Source: Plumapathes pennacea
Taxonomy: Eukaryota > Cnidaria > Anthozoa > Antipatharia > Myriopathidae
Length of the DNA stretch: 64,000 nucleotides
Direction: 5' to 3'
Assembly (NCBI GenBank): GCA_964036295.1
Contig: OZ038462.1
Span: 4,161,501 to 4,225,500 of the forward strand
How positions within the stretch are numbered: position 1 is the stretch's first letter; every line of letters starts with the position of its first letter. The position numbers were made by a program, and so were the translations under genes. A model generated the notes under the pieces. The model saw only the letters and a list, made by a program, of their open reading frames with translations. It made no database searches and had not been told where the DNA came from. Shown piece after piece: positions 46,836 through 56,308 of the stretch.

Positions 46836-48023
46836 ATGGCTGAAGTGATTCACTTGAAATGGCACCATGCGTTTGTATTCTTGTTTCAGGCGACGCTGTC
46901 CTTAGCAGATGTAGTCACAGATGCGTGGACATGCAGTATCTATTATAACCAAGGCAAGTACACACGCTTTGGGCTCGGGGTTTCGTTGATTGTCGTGCCG
47001 ATGATAGTGACATGCATCTGGTCAATTGTTGCGAGCACAACTCGGATATTAGACGAAGACGCAAGCGGACCTGAAAACGAGGAGGCAGGGACTTTTTTTT
47101 TTCGAGGAATTCTACTGAATATCTGCTTGAGTTGTTTCTGCTTCGGACCGACTCTTCATAGCCTCGAGTTATTTTTCTTCTGCACGAGAAACTTCCAAAG
47201 GCTGTGGAAATCCGAGACAGGATTCCAAGTGACGAAGGATCAAGGCAGCTTATATTATCTGTACATCCACAACATGAACATGAAAATGGTTGAAGGACTT
47301 CTGGAATCGGTACCCCAGCTAACGCTACAAATTTACGTCATGCTGAAACAAACGCAAGATAACCAAGATATCGAGACGATACAAATTGTCTCCGCGTCTA
47401 TCTCCTTCTTGTCTCTGACATGGATGGTCACTTCGAATGAGGAGCTGAGAGAATATTCTGGTTTCGATTGTAAATTCTTACACACGCTCGCCCTGTTTGT
47501 GTGTAACCTTGGACTTGTCGCGGGTCGAAGCACTGCCATCATTTTCTTTGCTTGGGCGTTTCGTTGGTGGCTTGCGTCCGTCATATGCGCTCACTGGCTG
47601 ATTATCGTGCTCTTGGGACTTTTCCTTTGGACTTCTAAGCGTCGTCAAGATATTGTTTGCTTTTGCTTTGCCTATTCCGTCTTCTACATATTTGTTTTCC
47701 GCTCATACATGTTGAAGAAGATACGAGGGGGCGTGCCGCTAGGATCATATGAATACTTTGCTACTATGTTGTGGCATTTTCTCTTTGCAGCCGAAAACGT
47801 TTTGATGATCATGTTGTATTATGGAGACGACCGATGGTTGAAGACCTATGTGATGATCCTGGTCTTTGTCGGAACTTTCTTAGGGATTTTTATTAAGTTC
47901 CTGATGTGGTACTTCTGTTTTAGAGGTCACCTAACCGACGGCTTGTCTGAAAGAACCAGGCCTGTCACTATTATTCTAAGAGACGAAAAGGCTAAAATCA
48001 AAACCCTTCCAACTACACTCTAA
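46836..48023 (+). CDS. XK-related protein (XKR family) membrane protein
   Basis: Single exon, 395 codons. The family includes the Kell-associated XK protein and the apoptotic phospholipid scramblases XKR4, XKR8 and XKR9; family members act in the plasma membrane. Features seen: about eight hydrophobic segments, the N-terminal SLADVVTDAW in TM1-2, and the family signature EGLLESVPQLTLQIYVML at residues 153-170. Length matches the family (about 375-450). The C-terminal tail after FRGHL is short and basic and has no DxxD-type caspase site that I can see, so activation by caspase cleavage is not supported. Whether it scrambles lipids or transports something else is unknown. The ATG at 46836 begins MAEVIHLKWH just before TM1. 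Confidence 0.9.
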   Translation: MAEVIHLKWHHAFVFLFQATLSLADVVTDAWTCSIYYNQGKYTRFGLGVSLIVVPMIVTCIWSIVASTTRILDEDASGPENEEAGTFFFRGILLNICLSCFCFGPTLHSLELFFFCTRNFQRLWKSETGFQVTKDQGSLYYLYIHNMNMKMVEGLLESVPQLTLQIYVMLKQTQDNQDIETIQIVSASISFLSLTWMVTSNEELREYSGFDCKFLHTLALFVCNLGLVAGRSTAIIFFAWAFRWWLASVICAHWLIIVLLGLFLWTSKRRQDIVCFCFAYSVFYIFVFRSYMLKKIRGGVPLGSYEYFATMLWHFLFAAENVLMIMLYYGDDRWLKTYVMILVFVGTFLGIFIKFLMWYFCFRGHLTDGLSERTRPVTIILRDEKAKIKTLPTTL

Positions 48024-48481
48024 CTCTTAATCCCCACTTACTGTAGCCAAGGTCATCGCTTATTCATAAGCGTTTTGTTCAAGCTGTTTCTGAGCTCGCA
48101 AACACCAACATTTTTTTACTGCCTTGCTCTTTTGACCTTCCAAATGAATGCCAGACAATATTGTTTACCAAGCTTTTGTGGTATGCAATGCTTGTCAGTG
48201 GATATACGATCCTTTGAAGATAATGTGTGTAAGATTCCGTATACGTTTGCAAGAAAATCGTTTAGTGTGGACCATATTGCTTTTACGGCAGCCGGAACCT
48301 TTTAATAGTAATACAGTAGTCGAGTGCCTGCAACAAGGGAAGATAAAGTAAGTCACTTTCTTATGTACAGAATCCGTGGTGATTGTGGTATGTTTGTTAC
48401 TTTAAAGTTTATTAGTGCAGTAGTCTGCTTAAAAGTTTATTGCAGTAATAACAACGAATAAGTCATGCATCATAGCTACTG

Positions 48482-48497
48482 AATAAAAAGCAATAAA
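48482..48497 (+). promoter_or_regulatory. Candidate poly(A) signals for the XK-related gene
   Basis: Two AATAAA hexamers (48482 and 48492) about 460 bp after the stop codon. Confidence 0.45.
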
Positions 48498-48704
48498 AAG
48501 CAGCCAAGTACTGTCATGAAATGCACTGTTAACACATGGTATCCGATTATTATATAAGTGTTACGCTTTCTAAAGATCGATTGATTGATCTATTGAAGAA
48601 AAAAATCGGGGCTCTGATTAATTTGCATTTAATTTAAGTGGGTCTGAAGTCGCGGTTGAACGGGTCCGTGCAAACGGACGCCATATGTTGGCGCAACTGA
48701 GAAA

Positions 48705-49689
48705 TGTCAGGTGTTCGCAAGATCACTGTTTAAACCGAGAGGATAAGGCTTAATAGTACTTACCAACGAGTAAAACCTTGCGTGGAAGAGCACAATATTC
48801 GTGGCGTTTATATCAAGTGTTGTTCGTTTTCGATTCCGCGGCTAATGTGGCGAGCCCGTCCAGCGGAAACTTAACCAAAACAAAAAGCAAGCAGCCAAAT
48901 CTGCCGTTTAGTTTTTTCTAGCTCTTCAGCATACAGGGTTAGCCTTTTCGCTTTTACCGACATTTTCCGAGCTTTTATCGAAAGCTAACCCCAGCCCCTG
49001 AAATGAAGTCAAACACTGTTTGTCGAAGTCGGCACACGTGACTGTAAACTATTTCCAGGATGCTCTTGGACGCATTTCAAAAACGGAAAACGAGAATGAA
49101 AGACGTTTTGATTACAAAATAAATAAAAAAAAAAAAAAAAAAAAAAATAGGATAAATAGACTAAATTGGAAAATGGAAAAGGAATTATTTGATACCGAGT
49201 CATTTCCCTGACAGTGACTTCCTTGGAAAAAATTGGTATTGCTGCAAGGTTCCGACTGCCGTAAAAGCAATATGGTCCACACTAAACGATTTTCTTGCAC
49301 TGGGCTTAGCTTGTGATTACCGTTATCTGACCCCTAGCAAAAACGAAACAAACTTCCCCGTACAGGGGTTCTGCTAGAAACTTTATAATCAAATCCATAA
49401 TTCAATGCACAGAACTATGCATGTCAACTATCCACAGTGATTTTCGGACCAAACTAGTTAATGTTTGACAAACAATCCTTGTTACCTGGTAGTAAACGAA
49501 ATGGGTTTGGGAATAAACGATAAGCTGTCAGCTTACTGTATATTGGAATACTGGGGCCGGTGAAAGAAAAAACGGGATTTTGATGACGGGATGACGCTAC
49601 TTTATCACAAACTCTTTGTCGAAGTTGGCACATTTGACTGTAAACTAAGTCCAAAGTACTCCTAGATAAAGATTTGCACTTCGAAAAGG

Positions 49690-49720
<31 letters not shown>

Positions 49721-50210
49721 TGTTTGGTCGCAAAAAGTTAAAAAGAAAAAACCGGGTATTAAACCCGGCCCCATGACACCGCACAGTGGTCGGGGGAGAG
49801 CTGCCCGGCCCCCAAGCCAGATCGAGGAGCAACCCGCCAACACCCGTCTACGCCTAGCCTCCGGACCGAACGGGGAGAGATAATTCGGCCCCCAAGCCAT
49901 AGTGAATTATCCCTTGCCCGGAAGAGCGCAGTAGATGTCAGCCGACTTATTAGTAATATGTATCGAGTCAGCTATATAGCCTTTCAGACACCAGGCCTTT
50001 CACACATGTGGGATGTACCTTTGTATCGTCCCTTTTTCCATTTCGAATAAGTTCAACGTCCTCTCATAATAACCATGCTTTAGTTTCTTTCACATCCCCA
50101 AATCATCTAATATCCGACTTTTGCCCCCAAGAGTTTTTATTTAATGCAATTATAGGTATGCAAGCTATGATGGCAGCGCATGCGCAACAGTACTTCTGAT
50201 TTGTGATGAT
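48705..50210 (-). repeat. Composite 5S-like repeat, left copy (inverted)
   Basis: Read on the minus strand from 50210, it has four blocks: Z (50210-49930), Y (GC-rich, 49930-49735, with two GGCTTGGGGGCCG units and a CCGGGTTTAATACCCGG hairpin followed by T6), S (49735-49175, matching 7192-7665), and X (49070-48705). The 5S-like core here is interrupted between CAAGCTAAGCCC and GTGACTGTCAGGG by about 85 bp whose near-copy lies in the XK-related 3' region at 48248-48300. A run of about 23 A (49129-49147) marks another insertion. The same blocks recur at 53950-55330 on the plus strand in a different order. Confidence 0.7.
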
Positions 50211-50361
50211 TTATGCAAACGCTAATGACAATTTTCACAGGGACAGCCAGCAGTCGTGCATTGTTCGCGATATTATAGGTCGTCCCTCTTTACTGTAAAG
50301 ACCAAGTTTCACTCAGCCGAGAAAACGTCCAGTCCAGTTTGGCTCAGTGAGTATAAAGAGC

Positions 50362-50709
50362 TTATAACACGGGCAGGAGTGCAATACGGCAGAGTATTTT
50401 TACGAGTCGGTTTTATTTTTTCGAGCCTGCTTCAGGCGAGAAAAAATAAAACTGAAGAGTAAAAATACAGCCGTATTACACGACTTTTTGTGTAATAAAT
50501 TGTTTATTATACGACAAACGAAGCAGGGCAAACGTTCCCGCCGCGCGCAAAATGGAACAAAAAATGTCCATCTCGTAAACTTTGCTTGCGAAAATTGATC
50601 ACGTAAGCTAATAAACAAGTTGATCTGGTTCCTGACGAGTGCAATACGCTCCCATCTTTGCACTCGTTTTGCCTTTATTTGCACTCGAAAATGTGAAGTC
50701 GTGTAATAA
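50362..50709 (+). mobile_element. Hairpin-bearing MITE, copy 3 of 4
   Basis: Left end TTATAACACG (one change) and right end CGTGTAATAA, with the full internal hairpin. About 348 bp and closely similar to 8929-9280. Confidence 0.85.
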
Positions 50710-50943
50710 ATTCTAATACAGTGTTGCGCGTCTTCCATGTCGTGCAAATGTCAAATGCGACGCAGGGCAGGTAAACTGACACGACAGTAGCCGAAAAAAT
50801 TAAAAGTGGGCTCTAGATAGAAATTTGGATTGTGCCTTTGCACTTTGACTTAGCAACTGCGCGCTTAAGCTAATTATAAAATTACAAAAAAATTTCATGT
50901 CTTTAAGGTTGGTTTTCACTGGCGCTGCACAGATGAGCAGAGG

Positions 50944-51016
50944 GCCCGGTTAGCTCAGTCGGTAGAGCATCAGACTTTTAATCTGAGGGTCAAGGGTTCA
51001 AGTCCCTTATCGGGCG
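50944..51016 (+). tRNA. tRNA-Lys (anticodon UUU)
   Basis: 73 nt that fold as a complete cloverleaf: acceptor stem GCCCGGT with ATCGGGC, D-arm TAGCTCAGTCGGTAGAGCA, anticodon stem-loop CAGACTTTTAATCTG with TTT at the anticodon, and T-arm AGGGTTCAAGTCCCT, with discriminator G. Nearly identical to vertebrate tRNA-Lys(UUU). Internal A and B boxes are intact, no intron, and a T5 terminator follows within 15 bp, so it looks functional. A tRNA-derived SINE head is the alternative, but no A-tail or SINE body follows directly. Confidence 0.92.
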
Positions 51017-51025
51017 GCTGCATTA

Positions 51026-51030
51026 TTTTT
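51026..51030 (+). terminator. RNA polymerase III terminator of tRNA-Lys
   Basis: T5 run ten bases after the mature tRNA 3' end. Confidence 0.7.
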
Positions 51031-51039
51031 ATTACTTCG

Positions 51040-53790
51040 CAAACCGTTTCTATAATCAGATGTCATCTTCAGGGTTTCTCCCCTTGATTAAAAAACCAAC
51101 TAGAATTACTAGATCTACAGCAACTCTGATTGACAATATATTTGTTAATTGTCTACAACACTTGGAACCAATAACAGGCATCTTATTTAGTGATATTTCT
51201 GATCATTTGCCAATTTTCTGTATCGATAAAAAGAACTGTGATAAGCCTAATTCAATCAAATCACCTCCAGAAACATATTATTCAAGGATAATATCTGATT
51301 CTGCAATACAAGCCTTTCATTCTGAGTTAACAAGCTGGGATTGGAATGTTATTCTGTCAGAGAATGATGTTAAAAAAGCATACCAATCTTTTTTTGGAGT
51401 CTTTAAAGAATCATACAATAAACATTTTCCTCTAAGAAAACGGAAAACTTTTTCTAAAATAAAGCAGAAAAGTCCATGGATTACAAAGGGAATTCTAAAA
51501 TCTATAAATACTAAAAATAAATTATATAAAAAATTTCTGAATTTACCCAATATCATAAATGAGATGAAATACAAAAAGTACCGAAATAAACTTAATCATA
51601 CAATAAGATTGGCAAAAAAGAAATATTATTGTAACAAACTTAATAGTGTGGGTAATAATATCCGTGGAACCTGGAAGATTATCAACGAGATAATCAACAA
51701 CAAAAAATCAAAGGCTAAATTTCCGGATTCCTTCAACTATGATAATAAAGAAGTAAATGATCACCTAGAAATTGCAAATAAATTCAATGAATACTTCGTA
51801 AATGTTGGGCCTAACCTTGCAAAGAAATTTAAAACACATGGAAAGCAGTACAAACAATTCTTAACTGGAGATTATGTCAATTCTATGCTACTAAGGGAAA
51901 CTAATGAAGATGAAATTCAAAAAATTATAGACCAAATGAAAAACAAGAGTAGTTGTGGAATTGATGGTATTAATACCAAAGTAGTCAAAAGCGTTTCTGC
52001 AATCATAAGTCGGCCCCTGAGTTACATAGTAAATCGCTCTTTCGAAACTGGAGAAATTCCAGATGATTTAAAAATCTCCTTGGTGACACCAGTACACAAA
52101 TCTTCTGATAAGAGGGAATTTAATAATTACCGACCAATTTCAGTTTTACCCTGTTTTTCGAAAATCTTAGAAAAAATTATGTACCAAAGGCTCAGCAATT
52201 ATGTAGAAATTAACAGCATTCTTTGTAATCAGCAATATGGATTCCGTACAAACAAATCAACAAGTTATGCCATTATTGAATTAGTAGATAAAATAACTAA
52301 GGCAATTGAAAAAGATGAATATACTATAGGAGTATTCCTTGATTTATCGAAAGCCTTTGATACGGTTAACCACAGTATTCTTTTAGACAAGCTATGCTTC
52401 TATGGTATCAGAGGGACTTGCAACACGTGGTTTAAAAACTACTTGATTAATAGAAGACAGATTGTCAAATTTAACAACTCCAAATCTCAAGAAAAGATTA
52501 TAACATGTGGTGTTCCACAAGGATCCGTTCTCGGACCACTCCTTTTTCTACTTTACATAAACGACATCATAAACTCCAGTAAACATCTTTTTTACATACT
52601 TTTTGCTGATGATACTAACATTTACTGCTCTGGAAAAGACCTAAAAGATCTCGAAACTAAACTTAATGAAGAATTAATAAGTGTTCAAGAGTGGATGAAT
52701 TTAAATCAATTAACGTTAAATATCAAAAAAACCAATTTTATAATATTTAGATCAACCAAAAAATCACTTAAAGCAGAGGTAAATATACGTTTTTCAGACC
52801 AGGAAATAAAAAGAGTCAATCAAACAAAATTTTTAGGAATCTTTATAGATGAAAATTTAACATGGAAAGGCCACATAAATTACATTACGAATAAAATCTC
52901 AAAAACAATTGGAATTATCTGCAAGCTTCGACTTTTTATTAGCCAGAGACTTTTAAGAAACATTTATTACAGTCTAATCTATCCACACCTATATTATGCC
53001 AACATTGTATGGGCAAATAATTACCATTCACGTCTTGACAAACTGTTAAAATTGCAAAAAAAATTGATACGAATAATGACATTTTCCAAATATAATGCAC
53101 CCTCTTTACCTCTATTTCACAAATTCAAAATACTCAATATCCATCAAATAAATGATTTTCTGACAGCTTGCTTTACGTTTAAACTCATCAACAAGTTTCT
53201 TCCGACCTATTTTAGCTCTTTTTATGTTCAAAATTTAAACATACATCAACATAATACTAGAAGGGCAAAAAAATTACACCAAAAATATAATAGAACTAAC
53301 TATGGTAATTTTTCTACACGAAATAAGTTAATATCGATCTGGAACTCGACACCCAGCAATATTCAAGAATCTTCTTCCTTCACAATATTTAAAAATAACA
53401 TGAAATCGCACATTCTAAATATCCAAGTAACATAGAGATTTATTCTTATGATTATTATTAGCTTATTACTATCTACAAATACAAATATTTTTAGCTTCAC
53501 GTTTGTTATTTCTTACTTGTTCGTGGCGAAGTAGCTTATCTTTATTAGTATGATTATTTCATCAACCAAAAAATATATACATAGAATAGAATATTTTGTT
53601 GGTAATTCTGCCAACTGATCACCTATAAAGATAATCTCAAAGTATTACATAAAGGGGGACTACTCTGTAAAAGCCTGTTAGGGTTTAATTTAGTCCTCCT
53701 ACCATTGTATCGATTAAATATACCAATGTACAGTAATTAATTTGTTATGACAAAAATGGTGAATAAACAAACAAAACAAAAATATTAAGT
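51040..53790 (+). mobile_element. 5'-truncated non-LTR retrotransposon (LINE)
   Basis: Strongly AT-rich block that contains one long reading frame and a 350 bp 3' region ending in A-rich GAATAAACAAACAAAACAAA. The 5' end falls inside the endonuclease domain, within about 40 bp of the 3' end of tRNA-Lys. No target-site duplication could be identified by eye. Downstream a T run at about 53815-53839 belongs to another element. Confidence 0.8.
51060..53435 (+). CDS. LINE reverse transcriptase with a partial apurinic-like endonuclease
   Basis: 791 codons uninterrupted from ATG 51060. Residues about 8-52 are the C-terminal end of an APE-type endonuclease (KPTRITRSTATLIDNIF ... SDISDHLPIF); the N-terminal catalytic part is missing. 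Residues about 290-590 form the reverse transcriptase: YRPISVLPCFSKILEK, LDLSKAFDTVNH, GVPQGSVLGPLLFLLYIND and the catalytic FADD at 518-521. The C-terminal part is the lysine-rich thumb and tail common in jockey/CR1-like elements. Very AT-rich codons set it apart from neighbouring host genes. An intact frame in a truncated copy points to recent insertion. Clade assignment is uncertain. Confidence 0.88.
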   Translation: MSSSGFLPLIKKPTRITRSTATLIDNIFVNCLQHLEPITGILFSDISDHLPIFCIDKKNCDKPNSIKSPPETYYSRIISDSAIQAFHSELTSWDWNVILSENDVKKAYQSFFGVFKESYNKHFPLRKRKTFSKIKQKSPWITKGILKSINTKNKLYKKFLNLPNIINEMKYKKYRNKLNHTIRLAKKKYYCNKLNSVGNNIRGTWKIINEIINNKKSKAKFPDSFNYDNKEVNDHLEIANKFNEYFVNVGPNLAKKFKTHGKQYKQFLTGDYVNSMLLRETNEDEIQKIIDQMKNKSSCGIDGINTKVVKSVSAIISRPLSYIVNRSFETGEIPDDLKISLVTPVHKSSDKREFNNYRPISVLPCFSKILEKIMYQRLSNYVEINSILCNQQYGFRTNKSTSYAIIELVDKITKAIEKDEYTIGVFLDLSKAFDTVNHSILLDKLCFYGIRGTCNTWFKNYLINRRQIVKFNNSKSQEKIITCGVPQGSVLGPLLFLLYINDIINSSKHLFYILFADDTNIYCSGKDLKDLETKLNEELISVQEWMNLNQLTLNIKKTNFIIFRSTKKSLKAEVNIRFSDQEIKRVNQTKFLGIFIDENLTWKGHINYITNKISKTIGIICKLRLFISQRLLRNIYYSLIYPHLYYANIVWANNYHSRLDKLLKLQKKLIRIMTFSKYNAPSLPLFHKFKILNIHQINDFLTACFTFKLINKFLPTYFSSFYVQNLNIHQHNTRRAKKLHQKYNRTNYGNFSTRNKLISIWNSTPSNIQESSSFTIFKNNMKSHILNIQVT

Positions 53791-53949
53791 TACGGATAGA
53801 CTTTTCTTACTTTATTTTTTTTTTTTTTTTTTTTTTTTTTGCGACTCGGACGGTCTAGTTCAGGTTCAAAGATTCGGTAATGAAGAATTTGAAATTCTCC
53901 CATTTTGAGCGCCACACTAAGTTTTATAATTTTCACCCTTTGCCGCCGG

Positions 53950-55330
53950 TAAACAGAAGCTAAGCCCGGTCATGCGGGGTTGGTACTTAGATGTGTGACC
54001 ATCAGGGAAAAGACTCAGAGACTCAGTATCCAATAATTCCTTTTCAAGAGCAAGAGCATCCTGGGGCCAATTCAATAAACATTTACACGTGTATTTTACA
54101 AGTTGGACCATTATTCAAACACCACTAAACGGACTCTACTCCAGCAAAGTCTTTTCAATATTACAGATACAGGTCCCCAGTGCACAACCACAACAGTATT
54201 TGGCCATTGTGTTGGATTAAAGTGTGTTTTAACGTGTGGAGAAATTGGTCTGACTTGTAAAATACTTGTAAATGCTTTATTGAATTGGCCCCTGGAAATA
54301 GTTTGCAGCCACGTGTGCCGACTTCGACAAACAGTGTTTGACTTTATTCCAAAGCCTGGGGTTAGCTTTCGATAAATTGGAAAATGTCAATAAAACCGAA
54401 AAAGTCGCCCCTTGTATGCCGAAGAGCTAAAAATTAAAAAAATAAGAATAAAAATAAATAAATAAATAAAAATTAAACGGCAGATTTGCTTGCATGCTTT
54501 GTGTTTTGGCTATAAGTTTCCGCTGGACGGGCTCTGCCACATTAGCGGAACCGAAAACGAGCAACACTTGATATAAACGCCACAAATAATGTGCTCTTTA
54601 TACAAAATTTCATTCGTTGGTAAGTACGATTAAACCTTATCACTTCGGTTCAAATAGGAATCTTGCGAACACCTGATATTTCTCTTGTCACAGCCAAAAT
54701 CAAAGACAAAAAAATCAGAAGTACTGTTGCGCATGCGCTGCCATCATAGCTTGCATACCTTTAATTGACGCATTAAATATTAACTCTTGAGTGCAAAAGT
54801 CGGATATTAAGTGGTTTTAGGATGTGAAAGGAACTAAAGCAGGGTTATTATGAGGGCACGTTGACTGTTATTCGAAATGGAAAAAACGACGATACAAAGG
54901 TACATCCCATATGGATGAAGGGCCTGGCGTCTCAAAGGTTATATAGCTGACTAGATACATATTATTAATAAGTCGGCTGACATCTACTGCGCTCTTCCGG
55001 GCAAGGGATAATTCACTATGGCTTGGGGGCCGAATTATCTCTCCCCGTTCGGTCTGGAAAGTAGGCGTAGACGGATGTTGGCGGGTTGCTCCTCGATCTG
55101 GCTTGGGGGCCGGGCAACTCTCCCCCGACCACTGTGCGGTGTCATGGGGCCGGGTTTAATACCCGGTTTTTTCTTTTTAACTTTTTGCAACTAAGTATCC
55201 TTTTCTTTTCCTTTTCGAAGTGCAAATTATTGTCTAAGAGTATTTTGGACTTAGTTTACAGTCAAATGTGCCAACTTCAACATAGAGTTTGTGATAAAGT
55301 TGCGTCATCCCGTCAGCAAAATCTCGTTCT
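53950..55330 (+). repeat. Composite 5S-like repeat, right copy
   Basis: Plus-strand order is 5S-like core (53956-54030, with GAAGCTAAGCCCGG and TTGGTACTTAGATGTGTGAC), the X block (54296-54670), a short junction, then Z (54715-54985), Y (54985-55190) and the start of S (55200-55330). This is a circular permutation of the left copy's Z-Y-S-X, so the sequence behaves as parts of two head-to-tail units. A MITE interrupts it at 54065-54290. Confidence 0.7.
54065..54290. mobile_element. 226 bp MITE with CCTGG target duplication
   Basis: Inverted ends GGCCAATTCAATAAACATTT and GGCCAATTCAATAAAGCATT, arms of about 50 bp. It is flanked by CCTGG at 54060-54064 and 54291-54295. The related repeat at about 49050-49065 reads across the empty site with a single CCTGG (AGCATCCTGGAAATAG on the minus strand). 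Confidence 0.88.
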
Positions 55331-56308
55331 TTAAGCTCGCGTTCACCACGAAGTGGTGAAAAGCGCAGATTTATGTGATAAGTCCACCTGGAATGTGTCC
55401 TGTGTCCCGGTGGTGTCAAGAATGGATTCCAAATATGGAAGTTCTGTTCCAAATTTGGGCAGTATCGAATTTCGGACAACGCAACAAAATCGGCAACGTG
55501 TTTTTGCGGTGGCAGTTTTAAGGTCGGCGTCCCACGAAGTGGGCAGCACGATCTTATCAGTCAAGACTGCGTCAGTCAGTCGATCCGTCATGCTATGTCA
55601 ACAGTTGACTTTCAAATTTTGGCATCGGCGTATACGTATAAAGACTTTTTGAGTTATTTTGATTGTTAGCATTGTATTCCTGGATTGCAAATAGATCTGT
55701 TTCATTTCAGAACTATTATCACATAGGTTTTGGTAAAGTTTTGGTTGATTGACAAGCGTAAGTCAAAGTTGAAAGACCCGTGACAGCTCGGAGCGACTTC
55801 AACTTCTCGAAATATTTCTATCGTTTGATTATACTTGCTTTACTTCGCTTGTTGATCACCAGCAATGAAAAATACTGTACACAACTGGAAGAAGAATAAT
55901 TTGAAAATGAATTTGACCAAAATCGCAAGTATATGTCAACAAGTGTAACAGAGTTCACTTAAATTTATTCAACTTGAAACTCAGCCAAAAGAAGAAAGGC
56001 GTGTTTTTTTTTGTTTTTTTGTTTTTTGTTTTTTTTTTTTTACGCACGTAATTAGTTTGGATGCAGCCCGGGCAGGGCCTTTGATGAGTATGTAGATGTC
56101 AAAGATAAGCTGTGCATGTTATGAGTAATGAAGTCACGAATAGATTTCTTTTTTGCTATTGTATAGTCCTATTGTAGATCCCAGGTTCTCTCGTTCGATG
56201 CGGTGTGCGGCGCGGACCGAGACGTCACTGTCATGCGCAGAAGTCTGAGTTTGCCAAGAAGAAGCAGAATGAAAAAGAAGGGATTTATTTAGCTTGAGGC
56301 CGCTCAGA
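55331..56308. other. Upstream region of ZFC3H1
   Basis: No gene seen. Small hairpins CACGAAGTGGTG and CCCACGAAGTGGG occur near 55349 and 55532, and a T-rich run at 56005-56042. The ZFC3H1 5' untranslated region and promoter should lie in the last few hundred bases. Confidence 0.5.

Noticed and set aside
47333..47584. Minus-strand frame inside the XK-related gene
   Set aside because: Antisense shadow of a well-supported single-exon gene.
49454..49900. 148-codon minus-strand frame with a matching frame at 55086
   Set aside because: Both lie in the Y/S blocks of the composite repeat. Stops and indels differ between copies and the frame is not preserved.
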